Assembly: GCF_006838285.1 (NCBI RefSeq)
Contig: NZ_CP038228.1
Location: 4,526,001-4,590,000 of the forward strand
DNA from: Xanthomonas translucens pv. cerealis
Lineage (GTDB): Bacteria; Pseudomonadota; Gammaproteobacteria; Xanthomonadales; Xanthomonadaceae
Direction: 5' to 3'
DNA length: 64,000 nucleotides
In this document: in pieces, positions 28,285 through 38,375 of the stretch
Numbering within the stretch: the first letter of the stretch is position 1
How the letters are laid out: the number at the start of each line of letters is the position of its first letter
Notes under the pieces: generated by a model
Database searches by the model: none
What the model was told of the DNA's origin: nothing
The model's input: the letters and a program-made list of their open reading frames with translations, nothing else
Made by a program: the position numbers and the translations under genes

Positions 28285-29006
28285 TGGACGTTTGCGTGCA
28301 TTTGATCTGGGGCCCGACATGCAGCGGCAAGACCGCCGCTGCCGTGGCATTGGCCGAACGCAGCGGACTGCCGGTCGTTGCCCTGGACCGGATCCAGTGC
28401 TACCCCGAGTTGGCCACCGGCAGTGGGCGGCCGCTGCCGGTGGAGCTGCGCGCTACGCGCCGGATCTATCTCGCCTCGCGCCGGCTGGCCGACGGCATGA
28501 TGACCGCATCGGAGGCCAACGCCTTGCTCAAGCATGCCGTCGCCCGGAATGGAGGCAGCGGCGCGGTCATCCTCGAGGGAGGATCGATTTCCCTGCTCAG
28601 GGAGATGATGGCCGACCCGCATTGGGCAAACGTATTCCACTGGAGTTCGCGCAGGTTCCGCCTGGGGGATCCTGCAGCGTTCCTGGACAGGGCCAGGCGT
28701 CGTGTCGAGCAGATGCTACGCGCGGACCAGGGACGTTCCTCGCTGTTGCAGGAACTGGTCGCGGCGTGGGCGGATCCTGCGCTTCGCCCGGTTCTGCAGG
28801 ACGTGGACGGATATCGGTATGCGATCCGGTTCGCGCAGCAGTGGGGCGTGCCTGTGCCCCGGCTGCCGGACATGGATGCGCAGCTCAGGCAGCGGCTGGT
28901 GCAGGGAATCGCCGAGGAATATCTTGACCACGCGCAATGGCAGGAACGCGATATGGGCAAGCTTCCGGCGACCTGGCAACCGATCGTGCAGGAATTGCCG
29001 GCATAG
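28284..29006 (+). CDS. ipt: Adenylate isopentenyltransferase, cytokinin biosynthesis (Ipt/Tmr/Tzs type)
   Basis: A 240-residue enzyme of the bacterial AMP-isopentenyltransferase family, which joins a prenyl diphosphate to AMP to give the first cytokinin nucleotide. It has the P-loop GPTCSGKT (residues 10-17), the base D35 in LDRIQCYPELATGSGRP, GAVILEGGSISLL, LQDVDGYRYAIRFA (D175) and EYLDHAQWQE (H216). D175 and H216 appear to be the Asp/His pair that lets Agrobacterium Tzs/Tmr use the hydroxylated donor HMBDP. This is not the tRNA enzyme MiaA, which is longer and differs in these motifs. The upstream partner gene overlaps by one base. Confidence 0.93.
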   Translation: MDVCVHLIWGPTCSGKTAAAVALAERSGLPVVALDRIQCYPELATGSGRPLPVELRATRRIYLASRRLADGMMTASEANALLKHAVARNGGSGAVILEGGSISLLREMMADPHWANVFHWSSRRFRLGDPAAFLDRARRRVEQMLRADQGRSSLLQELVAAWADPALRPVLQDVDGYRYAIRFAQQWGVPVPRLPDMDAQLRQRLVQGIAEEYLDHAQWQERDMGKLPATWQPIVQELPA

Positions 29007-29086
29007 CATCCGTCGCTGCCGGGCGCCGCATGCGGCGCCCGGCACGGCTGCGATAGAATCCACGCTTTCTAAATGCGGTGGCGTTC

Positions 29087-31024
29087 ATGCGATCTGCGTT
29101 CCTGCTGTCCCTGGCCGTGGCCTTCGCTGCGGCCGCCTGTTCCAATACGCCTGCTCCGCCAGCCGCGTCCTCCATCCCTGCAAAGCCAGACGCCGCCGTG
29201 AAACCCACCGATCGTAGCCACGACGAAAGCTCCTACGCCGAACCGGGCAAGGTCGTGATCAAGGACCTGGCGCTGGACCTGAAGCTGGACTTCGACCGCA
29301 AGCAGATCGGTGGCACCGCCACCTATACCCTTGACTGGAAGAACAAAAGCGCCAAGCAGCTGCTGCTGGACACGCGCGAACTGACCATCGAAAACGTGCA
29401 GGGCGACGACGGCAAGGGCAACCTGGCGCCGCTGCAATACGCACTGGCGCCAGCCGACAAGATCTACGGCAGCAAGCTGACCATCGAAGCGCCGAACCAG
29501 CCGCAGAAGGTCACCATCGCCTACCACACCGCCGCGACCGCCTCGGGCCTGCAGTGGCTGCAGCCGTCGATGACCGAGGGCAAGCAACTGCCCTTCATGT
29601 TCAGCCAGTCGCAGGCGATCCATGCGCGCAGCTGGGTGCCGCTGCAGGACACGCCGAGTGTGCGCTTCACCTACAGCGCGCACGTCGTGTCGCGTCCGGA
29701 CGTGATGGTGCTGATGAGCGCCGACAACGACCCCACGGCGGCGCGCGACGGCGACTACACGTTCAAGATGCCGCAGCCGATCCCGTCCTACCTGCTGGCC
29801 ATCGCCGCCGGCGACCTGGTGTTCAAGCCGATCTCCGCGCGTTCGGGCATCTGGGCCGAACCGTCCATGGCCGACAAGGCGGCCAAGGAGTTCGAGGACA
29901 CCGAGAAGATGATCGCCGCCGCCGAGACGCTGTACGGTCCGTACCGCTGGGGCCGCTACGACATGCTGGTGCTGCCGCCGTCGTTCCCGTTCGGCGGCAT
30001 GGAGAACCCGCGTCTGACCTTCGCCACCCCGACCGTGATCGTCGGCGACAAGTCGCTGGTGTCGCTGATCGCGCACGAGCTGGCGCATAGCTGGTCCGGC
30101 AACCTGGTGACCAACGCCAGCTGGAAGGACATCTGGCTCAACGAAGGCTTCACCACCTACGTGCAGGCGCGCATCACCGAAGCGCTGTACGGCGCCGAAG
30201 CGGCGGAGATGGAACGCGAGATCGACCAGACCGACCTGCTCGCCGAGTTCAAGGACATGCGTCCGGCCGACCAGGTGCTGGCGCTGCCGGCGCTGACCGA
30301 GCGCGATCCGGACATTGCGCTGAGCCAGGTCGCCTACGTCAAGGGCGCCTGGTTCCTGCAGTTCCTGGAACAGCGCTTCGGCCGCGCCACCTTCGACGCG
30401 TTCCTGCGCGGCTGGTTCGACGACCACGCGTTCCAGAGCGCCAATACCGACCAGTTCGTCGCGTATCTGAAGAAGAACCTGCTGGCCAGCAAGCCCGATG
30501 CGGTCACCGAAGCCGAACTGCACGCATGGCTGGACGAGCCGGGCATCCCGGCGTTCGCGCAGAAGGCGCGTTCGCGCAACTTCGCGATGGTCGATACCGC
30601 GCGCATCGCCTGGGCCGGCAGCGGCACCCTGCCGGGCAAGCAGGTCACCGACGCGTGGAGCACGCAGGAATGGACGCGCTTCCTCAGCGGCCTGGGCGCC
30701 ACGCTGAAGCCCGAACAGCTCAAGCAGCTCGACGCCGCCTATCATTTCACCGGCACCGCGAACGGCGAGATCGCCATGCGCTGGTATCCGCTGGCGATCC
30801 GCAGCGGCTACGCCGAAGCGCGCCCGGCCGCCGGCGAGTTCATCGCCCGCGTCGGCCGCCGTAAGCTGATCCTGCCGATCTACGCCGAGCTGGTGAAGAC
30901 CGCGGACGGCCTGGCCTTCGCCAAGCAGGTCTTCGCCCAGGCCAAGCCCGGCTACCACCCGATCACCACGGTGTCGGTGGAAGACATGCTGGCCAAGGCC
31001 GACGAGGGCGCCGCCGCGCACTGA
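29087..31024 (+). CDS. M1 family metallopeptidase lipoprotein (aminopeptidase / LTA4H-like)
   Basis: A 645-residue zinc aminopeptidase. The N-terminus is a lipoprotein signal (FAAAAC then SNTP). The substrate motif is FGGMENPRL. Zinc ligands are H330, H334 (HELAHSW) and E353 (WLNEGF), with catalytic E331. The C-terminal alpha-helical domain matches the leukotriene-A4-hydrolase-like group. It is likely anchored in the periplasm and trims N-terminal residues from peptides. I chose the ATG at 29087; a GTG at 29078 is also in frame. Confidence 0.92.
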   Translation: MRSAFLLSLAVAFAAAACSNTPAPPAASSIPAKPDAAVKPTDRSHDESSYAEPGKVVIKDLALDLKLDFDRKQIGGTATYTLDWKNKSAKQLLLDTRELTIENVQGDDGKGNLAPLQYALAPADKIYGSKLTIEAPNQPQKVTIAYHTAATASGLQWLQPSMTEGKQLPFMFSQSQAIHARSWVPLQDTPSVRFTYSAHVVSRPDVMVLMSADNDPTAARDGDYTFKMPQPIPSYLLAIAAGDLVFKPISARSGIWAEPSMADKAAKEFEDTEKMIAAAETLYGPYRWGRYDMLVLPPSFPFGGMENPRLTFATPTVIVGDKSLVSLIAHELAHSWSGNLVTNASWKDIWLNEGFTTYVQARITEALYGAEAAEMEREIDQTDLLAEFKDMRPADQVLALPALTERDPDIALSQVAYVKGAWFLQFLEQRFGRATFDAFLRGWFDDHAFQSANTDQFVAYLKKNLLASKPDAVTEAELHAWLDEPGIPAFAQKARSRNFAMVDTARIAWAGSGTLPGKQVTDAWSTQEWTRFLSGLGATLKPEQLKQLDAAYHFTGTANGEIAMRWYPLAIRSGYAEARPAAGEFIARVGRRKLILPIYAELVKTADGLAFAKQVFAQAKPGYHPITTVSVEDMLAKADEGAAAH

Positions 31025-31050
31025 GGCGGCGCGCCGATGGATGCAGCACC

Positions 31051-31117
31051 TGTGGGAGCGACTTCAATCGCGACGGCTTTCCCGGTAAAGCCCGTCGCGG
31101 CTGAAGTCGCTCCCACA
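31051..31117. repeat. Paired palindromic repeat (REP-like), complete copy
   Basis: Opens TGTGGGAGCGACTTCAATCG, has a central GGCTTTCCCGGTAAAGCCC stem and closes CTGAAGTCGCTCCCACA. It has the same architecture as the copies at 21038, 33557 and 63921. It lies just after the M1 peptidase gene, where it may stabilise or end the transcript. Confidence 0.8.
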
Positions 31118-31221
31118 TGGGTGAGTGGAGCGCCCCGCAGTCCCTCCGGTGCAGGACTTGGCGCAAACCGAGCCACATGCGAAGGTAGGCGCATGGCCCG
31201 TTTCCGGTTCCCGGCTCTTCC

Positions 31222-32211
31222 ATGTTGCTGCTGACGTTGTTGCTGCTGGTGGCGTTCGCCGCGTTGGCCGTGGGGTTGACGCTGCTGGTGGGCGCGGTGC
31301 TGTTGTTGCGCAGCAAGCCGTTCCTGCTGGTGCGCCTGGAAAGCCTGCGCCAGCGCCGGGGCAGCGGCCTGCGGCGCTGCCGGACGCAGGTCGCCGTGCA
31401 TCGCTGGACCTATCTGCACCGCGCCGCGGCCGATCCCGGCGCGCCGGCGCTGTTGCTGGTGCACGGCTTCACCGGCAGCAAGGAGAACTGGTTGCCGCTG
31501 GCGCGCGCGCTCGGCGATCGCTATCACCTGTTTATTCCTGATCTGCCCGGCTGGGCCGAGAGCCAGCGCATCGACGGGCAGGACTACGGCTTCGTCGCGC
31601 AGGCCGAGCGCATGGCCGCGTTCGCCGCGCAGTGCGTGCGCGGTACGGGCAGCGAATGCGTGCTGATCGGGCATTCCATGGGCGGCGGCATCGCCGCGCT
31701 CGCCGCCGCGCGCCATCCGGCCTTGTTCGATCGGGTCGGCCTGCTCAACGCCGCCGGCGTGCGCTTCGCCGACAACGCCTTCGGCCAGGCGGTGCTGGAC
31801 GGCGACAATCCGTTCGCGGTGTACGACGCCGACTCGCTGCGCCGCTACATCGATACGGTGTTTCTGCTGGAGCCGCGCAAGCCGCGCATCCCGTCCTGGG
31901 CGGTGTCGTCGGTCGTCGCCTGGCGGCGCAGCGAAGCCGGTTTCGAGCAACAGGTGCTGGCGCGGATCGGACGCAGCGAGGAGGCCTTCCTGCCGTTCGA
32001 AGAAGCCGCGCGCATCCGCCAGCCGGCGCTGCTGCTGAACTGCGTGCAGGACGCGGTGATCGATGCCAGCGCGCTGGCGCTGTACGCCGCGCGCGTGCCG
32101 CAGGCGCTGCAGGTGCTGCTCGACGGCAGCGGCCACATGTCCATCGTCGAGAAGCCGGCCGAGGTCGCGCAGGCGATCGATCAATTGATCCAACGAGGAG
32201 TTCCCCGATGA
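31222..32211 (+). CDS. Membrane-anchored alpha/beta hydrolase (lipase/esterase-like)
   Basis: A 329-residue alpha/beta hydrolase. An N-terminal hydrophobic segment of about 28 residues (LLLTLLLLVAFAALAVGLTL) acts as an anchor. The oxyanion motif is HGFTGSKENW, the nucleophile is in GHSMGGG, and the late GSGHMSIVEKP supplies the His. It resembles Pseudomonas/Moraxella lipase 3-type enzymes. It starts a three-gene unit: its stop overlaps the next ATG, and that gene overlaps the HAD gene. Confidence 0.88.
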   Translation: MLLLTLLLLVAFAALAVGLTLLVGAVLLLRSKPFLLVRLESLRQRRGSGLRRCRTQVAVHRWTYLHRAAADPGAPALLLVHGFTGSKENWLPLARALGDRYHLFIPDLPGWAESQRIDGQDYGFVAQAERMAAFAAQCVRGTGSECVLIGHSMGGGIAALAAARHPALFDRVGLLNAAGVRFADNAFGQAVLDGDNPFAVYDADSLRRYIDTVFLLEPRKPRIPSWAVSSVVAWRRSEAGFEQQVLARIGRSEEAFLPFEEAARIRQPALLLNCVQDAVIDASALALYAARVPQALQVLLDGSGHMSIVEKPAEVAQAIDQLIQRGVPR

Positions 32212-32927
32212 AACGCATTCTGCTCGGCGCGCTGTGCGCCGTGGCCCTGGCCGGTTGCGGCGACCACGAGGCCGAACGCAAGGCGCAGGCCGCCGCCGAA
32301 GCGCAAGCCACGGCGCAGGCCGCCGACGACCTGGCCAAGCACTACGACGCCGCAGTGAAGTCCGGCAACTGGGACCTGGCGCGCATCCATGGCGCGGCGC
32401 TGCTGGAGCAGTATCCCGGTTCGGACGCGGCCGAGCGCATCGAACCCGGCTATGCCGAGGTCAAGGCCAAGGGCGAGGCGGCGCGCGAACTGCGGCGCAT
32501 GCAGGCCGCCTGGGAATATTCGCAGGTACCGGCCGGCAAGGGCACGCAACGCTCTGCGATGTTGTACAGCCGCGACAAGGTCGATGTGGACGGCAGCGGT
32601 CCCAAGCCGGTGCAGCTGGTGTTCCGCGATCACCCCGAATGGAAGCGCAGCGCCTACCTGGTGCTGCAGGCCGGCGATTTCCGTTGCGCAGGCGGCTGCA
32701 AGGTGCAGCTCAAGGCCGACGCTGCCGCGCCGCGCGCGGCTGCGGCATGGCGTCCGAACACCGACGAGGCGATCGCGATGTTCATCAGCGACGACAAGGC
32801 GCTGTGGAAGCTGGCGCGCAAGACCACGGTGCTGCAGATCGAGTTCCCGGTGAAGGCCGGCGGCACCCGTACCGCGGTGTTCGAGACCGGCGGCCTGGAC
32901 GGGTCGCAGATGCCGGGATGGGATTGA
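32208..32927 (+). CDS. Putative lipoprotein of unknown function
   Basis: A 239-residue lipoprotein with lipobox LAGC (residue 17) and an Ala/Glu-rich, coiled-coil-like stretch to about residue 45. A C-terminal beta-rich domain follows (VDVDGSGPKPVQLVFRDHPE, FRCAGGCKVQLKAD, VLQIEFPVKAGGTRTAVFET). I do not recognise a named family. The two cysteines in CAGGC could form a disulphide. It overlaps its neighbours on both sides (ATGA upstream, 10 bases downstream), so it is co-translated with the hydrolase and HAD genes. Confidence 0.8.
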   Translation: MKRILLGALCAVALAGCGDHEAERKAQAAAEAQATAQAADDLAKHYDAAVKSGNWDLARIHGAALLEQYPGSDAAERIEPGYAEVKAKGEAARELRRMQAAWEYSQVPAGKGTQRSAMLYSRDKVDVDGSGPKPVQLVFRDHPEWKRSAYLVLQAGDFRCAGGCKVQLKADAAAPRAAAAWRPNTDEAIAMFISDDKALWKLARKTTVLQIEFPVKAGGTRTAVFETGGLDGSQMPGWD

Positions 32928-33544
32928 GCGCGGCGGCACCCGGCGCGCGCCTGCGCCAGGTGCGGCACTGGGTGTTCGATATGGACGGCACGCTGACCCG
33001 TGCGGTGCACGATTTCGCGCTGATCCGCCGCGAGCTGCAGATTCCGCAGCAGGCCGACATCCTGCAGCATCTGGCCGCGCTGCCGGCCGAGGAGGCCGCG
33101 GCCAAGCATGCCTGGCTGCTCGAGCACGAACGCGAGTTGGCCTTTGGCGCCGTCGCCGCGCCCGGCGCGCCGGCGCTGCTGCGCACGCTGCACGCGGCCG
33201 GTTGCCGGCTGGCGGTGCTGACCCGCAATGCGCAGGAACTGGCGCGGCTGACGTTGCGCGAGATCGGGGTGGAGGACGTGTTCGAGGGCGTTGCCATCCT
33301 CGGCCGCGATGAGGCGCCGCCCAAGCCGCATCCTGGCGGTCTGCAGCAGTTGGCTGCGCACTGGGGCGTGGCGCCGCATTCGCTGGCAATGCTCGGCGAT
33401 CACGAATACGACCTGCAGTGCGGGCGCCATGCCGGCGCGACGACGGTGCTGCTGCATGTGGACAATCTCTGGCCGGCGCTGGCCGATTTGCATTTCGCCG
33501 ATTGTGCGGCGCTGCTGGAATGGTGGCACGGCTCGGCCGGGTAG
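32918..33544 (+). CDS. HAD-superfamily hydrolase (phosphatase, Gph-like)
   Basis: A 208-residue HAD phosphatase. Motif I is FDMDGTLTRAVHDF, motif II the Thr in AVLTRNAQE, motif III the Lys in PKPHPGG, and motif IV GDHEYDLQCGRHAGA. The small helical cap between motifs I and II fits phosphoglycolate-phosphatase-like enzymes, but the substrate is unknown. It starts within the end of the lipoprotein gene (10-base overlap). Confidence 0.87.
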   Translation: MGLSAAAPGARLRQVRHWVFDMDGTLTRAVHDFALIRRELQIPQQADILQHLAALPAEEAAAKHAWLLEHERELAFGAVAAPGAPALLRTLHAAGCRLAVLTRNAQELARLTLREIGVEDVFEGVAILGRDEAPPKPHPGGLQQLAAHWGVAPHSLAMLGDHEYDLQCGRHAGATTVLLHVDNLWPALADLHFADCAALLEWWHGSAG

Positions 33545-33556
33545 GGGGTTCTTTTC

Positions 33557-33624
33557 TGTGGGAGGGACTTCAGTCCCGACGCTTTGTGGGTGAAGTTTCG
33601 TCGGGACTGAAGTCCCTCCCACAA
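33557..33624. repeat. Paired palindromic repeat (REP-like), GGGAGGGACTTCAGTCCC variant
   Basis: Two inverted units, TGTGGGAGGGACTTCAGTCC and GGGACTGAAGTCCCTCCCAC, around GACGCTTTGTGGGTGAAGTTTCGTC. In both arms the stem bases have changed together (GGGACT...AGTCCC instead of GCGACT...AGTCGC), showing compensation that keeps the hairpin. Confidence 0.8.
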
Positions 33625-33794
33625 AGTGAAAAGCGCGCCAGCTGCGGTTGTTGCCTCTTTCATGCAGAGCCGGTTTCTTGTGTGCATGCGTCGCTTGGCG
33701 GATTGCCAATTTCTGATTCCCTTGCCATCACCACCGCAATAGGGGGCAAAGGCAAAAGCTAAAGGCAAAGGCCTTCGCACCAGGCGACAGCTTC

Positions 33795-33820
33795 TTTGTG
33801 GGAGCGACTTCAGTCGTGGC
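33795..33820. repeat. Half REP-like unit at the end of a decayed regulator gene
   Basis: TTGTGGGAGCGACTTCAGTC is followed by GTGGCACCGAAGCC. It lies exactly where the HTH coding region of the adjacent sigma-54 activator pseudogene is lost. Confidence 0.6.
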
Positions 33821-33839
33821 ACCGAAGCCGGGGCGATTA

Positions 33840-35694
33840 ACTAGGTGCTGCTGCAGCACGCTGCGCTCGGCGCTGTCCAGGGCCACGCGGCCGGGCATGT
33901 CGTCGGCGGCGACCATATCGCCGTTGACCAGGCACGGGCCGCTGTCGGCATCGACGATTCCCTGCGGCAGGTTGGAGATGCGGATCATGCCGTCGGCGCA
34001 CAGCACCGCGGCGGTGCGCAGCACGTTGCGCAGCTGCCGCAGATTGCCCGGCCAGGGATAGCTGAGCAGCTCGTGCAGCGCGTCTTCGTTGATGCGCATG
34101 TGAAGCTCGCCGCTCTCCTCGCGCAGCAGGGTGCGGATCAGTTCGGCCTTGTCGCTGCGTTCGCGCAGCGGCGGCAGGTGCAGCACCACACCGTTGAGGC
34201 GGTAATACAGGTCCTTGCGACACTCGCCGGCGGCCACCATCTGCATCAGGTCGCGGTGGCTGGCGCTGACCACGTGCAGTTCCAGCGGCATCGTCCGGTC
34301 GCTGCCCAGGGCGGTCATGTGCTGTTCTTCCAGCACCCGCAGCAGCTGCGTCTGCAGCGGCATGTCGCCGATCTCGTCCAGGAACAGGGTACTTCCGCTG
34401 GCCTGCAGCAGCTTGCCGTGGCGGCCTTCGCGCGCGGCATCGGTGAAGGCGCCGCGGGCGCAGCCGAACAGCTCGCTCTCGATCAATGCTTCCGGGATCG
34501 CCGCGCAGTTCACCGCCACGAACGGCTGCGCCGCCCACGGCAAGCCGCGGTGCACCGCCTTGGCGAACTCCTCCTTGCCGGTGCCGGTGGCGCCGCACAG
34601 CAGGATCGACACGCGATGCGCGGCCAGCTTCAGCGCGTTGTCCAGGTTGTGGCGCATGCGCGGATAGGAGCCCACGTGTGCGCGGGCGTAGGCAGCCTCG
34701 CCGCTGTCGGCACTGGCCGCGTGCGCGCGGCCAGCGGCCGCGTCGCGGCGGCTGCGCCAGGGAGAAGAAACGGCGCCCGTGGCAGGCGCAGCGGATCGAC
34801 CACAGCGTGCTGGCGTCGTTGCGTGCGCGCTGCTCCACTGTGTCCAAAATGCAGTTGCATCACCTGCGAGATGTCGCGCCCGGCCAGCAGGCTGCGGTCG
34901 CCCTTGCCGCGCTGTTTCAGCGCGGCTTCGTTGACCGCGAGCACGCAGCCGTCGTCGCCGATCGCCATCGGCGCCTCGTGCAGCAGGCCGGCCAACTCCG
35001 GGCGGCTGTGGAAGCGCAGGATCCAGGCATGCCGGTATTGCTCCAGGAAATACGAGCGTGCGATCTGCGCCGCGGACATGCCTACCAGCGCGTTGGTGTG
35101 GCGCTACACCAGCTTGGTGCCGCGCGCGTCCGGGGTGGAGGCGTCCAGTACCGCCAGCAGTTGCCCGTGCGGGTCCAGGATCGGTGCGCGGCTGCACGAC
35201 AGGGGCAGATGCCGGACCAGCTAGTGCTCGCCGCGGTGCACGCTGAGCGCGCTGCGCTCTACCGCGCAGGTGCCGATGCCGTTGGTACCCTGCTAGCGCT
35301 CGGCCCAACTGGCGCCGCAGAACAGCCCGGTCTCGCGGAATTCGCGCAGCAGCGCCGGGTCCTGCACGCTGTGCAGCAAGGTCGCCTCGGCGTCGGCCAA
35401 CACCACTGCGTAGCCGCCGCCGGCGATCTTCTCGTAGTGGTTCTCCATCTCCACCTTGGCGATGCGCAGCACGTCTTCGAGCCGCTGCCATCGTGGACCA
35501 TCGGCGAAGGGGGGCGGACTCAGTTCGTACTCGTCCAGGCAGCGCTGCCACGAGCGTGCCAGCGCCGGCGGCAGCGGTTCGATCTGGCGGAAGCGGCGCA
35601 TCCGCGCCAGCAACGCGGATGCGGCCTCGGCGGCGGACAGCGCTCCGGCCGTGGCCTGCGGGAGGGCGACAGTCAGTTCCGACACGTGGCGCAT
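33840..35694 (-). pseudogene. Decayed sigma-54-dependent activator (AcoR-like)
   Basis: A GAF plus AAA+ enhancer-binding protein of the AcoR type is readable but dead. The N-terminal part (MRHVSELTV, RSWQRCLDEYELSPPPF, GTNGIGTCAVERSALSVHRG) is cut by three in-frame TAG codons at 35293-35295, 35221-35223 and 35104-35106. Frameshifts then occur near 34850 (into NDASTLWSIRCACHGRRFF) and near 34760. The AAA+ part has Walker A GATGTGKE, GAFTDA instead of GAFTGA, LFLDEIGDMP and YPWPGNLRQL. The Fis-type HTH is missing; it ends at a repeat. Confidence 0.85.
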
Positions 35695-35867
35695 CCTCGG
35701 TCCCCACCCGGGAGCAGAGCGGCAGTGACGCACAAACCGGGCCGGGGCTCAAACCGCACTTCAGCAAAAGCTGGGATTGGGGATTCGCGATGACCAGACA
35801 GTCGGCTGTTCAAAGCGGGGATTGGCAAGAGCAGTTTGCCTATGCGGATCCCTTTCCGGCCTCCGCC

Positions 35868-35899
35868 CAAAACGAAAGAACCGCGCGGTTGCGCGGTTC
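35868..35899 (-). terminator. Rho-independent terminator of the PfkB-kinase gene
   Basis: On the minus strand, a 9-base perfect stem (GAACCGCGC with GCGCGGTTC), a 4-base AACC loop and a TTTCGTTTT tail. It lies about 65 bases past the stop at 35965. Confidence 0.85.
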
Positions 35900-35964
35900 A
35901 TCGTGTCATTAAAGCGGCAGGACCCGGCTTTTACGAATCCCCACTCATCACTCCCGAATCGCAG

Positions 35965-36897
35965 TTACAAGGCATAGCCGAACTGCTGCTTGAACTGGTC
36001 GTTGAATTCGTCGAAGTCGAAGCGCTGGTTCTGGGTGCCCGGGTGTTCCACTTTCAAGGCGCCCATCAGATTGCCCATGCGCCCGATCGTCAGCCAGTCG
36101 CAGCCGCGCTCGATGCCGAAGATCAGGCCGGCGCGGAACGCGTCGCCGCAGCCGGTCGGGTCGACCACGCGGCGCTCGTGCGCCGGCGGGACGTCGTAAG
36201 TCTTGTCGGGGGTGTACATCAGCGCGCCCTTCGGACCCTGGGTGGTGATGTAGGCCTGCACCCGCGAGACGATGTCCTGCTCGTTCCAGCCGGTGCGCTC
36301 CTGCAGCAGGTTGGACTCGTAGTCGTTGACCACCACGTAGTCGGCCTGTTCGATGAAGGTGCGCAGCTCCGGGCCGTTGAACAGCGGCATCGCCTGGCCG
36401 GGGTCGAAGATGAAGGGAATGCCGCCGGCGGCGAACTCCTCGGCGTTCTGGATCATGCCCTCGCGCCCGTCCGGGCCGACCAGGCCCAGGGTCACGCCCG
36501 GCACGTCGCGCACGTGGTTCTCGTAGCTGCGCATCATCGCGCCCGGATGGAACGCGGTGATCTGGTTGTTGTCGTGATCGGTGGTGATGAACGCTTGCGG
36601 GGTGAACAGGTCCTCGATCACCTTGACCCGCGACAGGTCGATGCCCAGCGTCTCGAAATGCTCGCGGTACGGGCCGAAATCCTGGCCCACCGTGCCCATC
36701 GGGATCGGATCGCCGCCCAGCAGGTGCAGGTTGTAGGCGATGTTGCCGGCGCAGCCGCCGAACTCGCGGCGCATCCGCGGCACCAGGAACGATACGTTCA
36801 GGATGTGCACCTTGTCCGGCAGGATGTGGTTCTTGAACTGGTCCGGGAACACCATGATGGTGTCGAAAGCGAGGGAACCACAGATCAGTACGGACAT
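35965..36897 (-). CDS. PfkB-family carbohydrate/adenosine kinase
   Basis: A 310-residue ribokinase-fold kinase. It has the N-terminal ICGSLAFDTIMVFPDQF, the sugar-site GGCAGNIAYNLHLLGG, and the signature VVDPTGCGDAFRAG (GCGD in place of the common GAGD) with the catalytic Asp. It resembles adenosine-kinase-like PfkB proteins. Start is the ATG at 36897; upstream codons are poor. It is divergent from mreB across about 260 bases and ends at a strong terminator. Substrate assignment is inference. Confidence 0.88.
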   Translation of the reverse strand: MSVLICGSLAFDTIMVFPDQFKNHILPDKVHILNVSFLVPRMRREFGGCAGNIAYNLHLLGGDPIPMGTVGQDFGPYREHFETLGIDLSRVKVIEDLFTPQAFITTDHDNNQITAFHPGAMMRSYENHVRDVPGVTLGLVGPDGREGMIQNAEEFAAGGIPFIFDPGQAMPLFNGPELRTFIEQADYVVVNDYESNLLQERTGWNEQDIVSRVQAYITTQGPKGALMYTPDKTYDVPPAHERRVVDPTGCGDAFRAGLIFGIERGCDWLTIGRMGNLMGALKVEHPGTQNQRFDFDEFNDQFKQQFGYAL

Positions 36898-37044
36898 CGG
36901 ACAGGCCTTGGCGGAGGGAGGAGCCCGCATTCAGGCGGGCAGTGTGCGGGGTCGCCGCGGCGCAAAGGGTAACGGCTGCGGCCGGGCAGGGCCAGAAGCG
37001 CGATCGACGGCGCCCCTGCGAGCGCATGCAAGGCGCGGTTTTAG

Positions 37045-38205
<1,161 letters not shown>

Positions 38206-38217
38206 TGGTGAGGCCGG

Positions 38218-38366
38218 GAATCGGGAATGGGGAATGGGGAATCGAATCCCCCATCCGCACCGACATTGCCGGCTCCGCGACCGCCACCGTGCCTGCGCCC
38301 CGGCCCGATCGAGTCGGGAGCACGCTGTCGTTGTCCGATTCCCCTTTCCCGATTCCCCTTTCCCGG
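38218..38366. repeat. GGGAATGGGGAATCG inverted repeat between mreB and mreC
   Basis: Left arm GGAATCGGGAATGGGGAATG (from about 38218), right arm GATTCCCCTTTCCCGATTCC (from about 38337), about 85 bases apart. It nearly fills the 170-base gap. The same family occurs at 19502-19615 and in part at 35775, 50712 and 5598. Confidence 0.7.
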
Positions 38367-38375
38367 CTCTAGCCC

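Noticed and set aside
28284..29006. Isopentenyltransferase gene as tRNA dimethylallyltransferase MiaA
   Set aside because: The protein is only 240 residues and has the TGSGRP and DGYRYA motifs of AMP-type Ipt; it lacks the longer MiaA tRNA-binding insert.
35104..35295. Three in-frame TAG codons as possible amber recoding
   Set aside because: The same gene also has frameshifts, a damaged GAFTGA motif and a missing HTH, so simple decay explains them.
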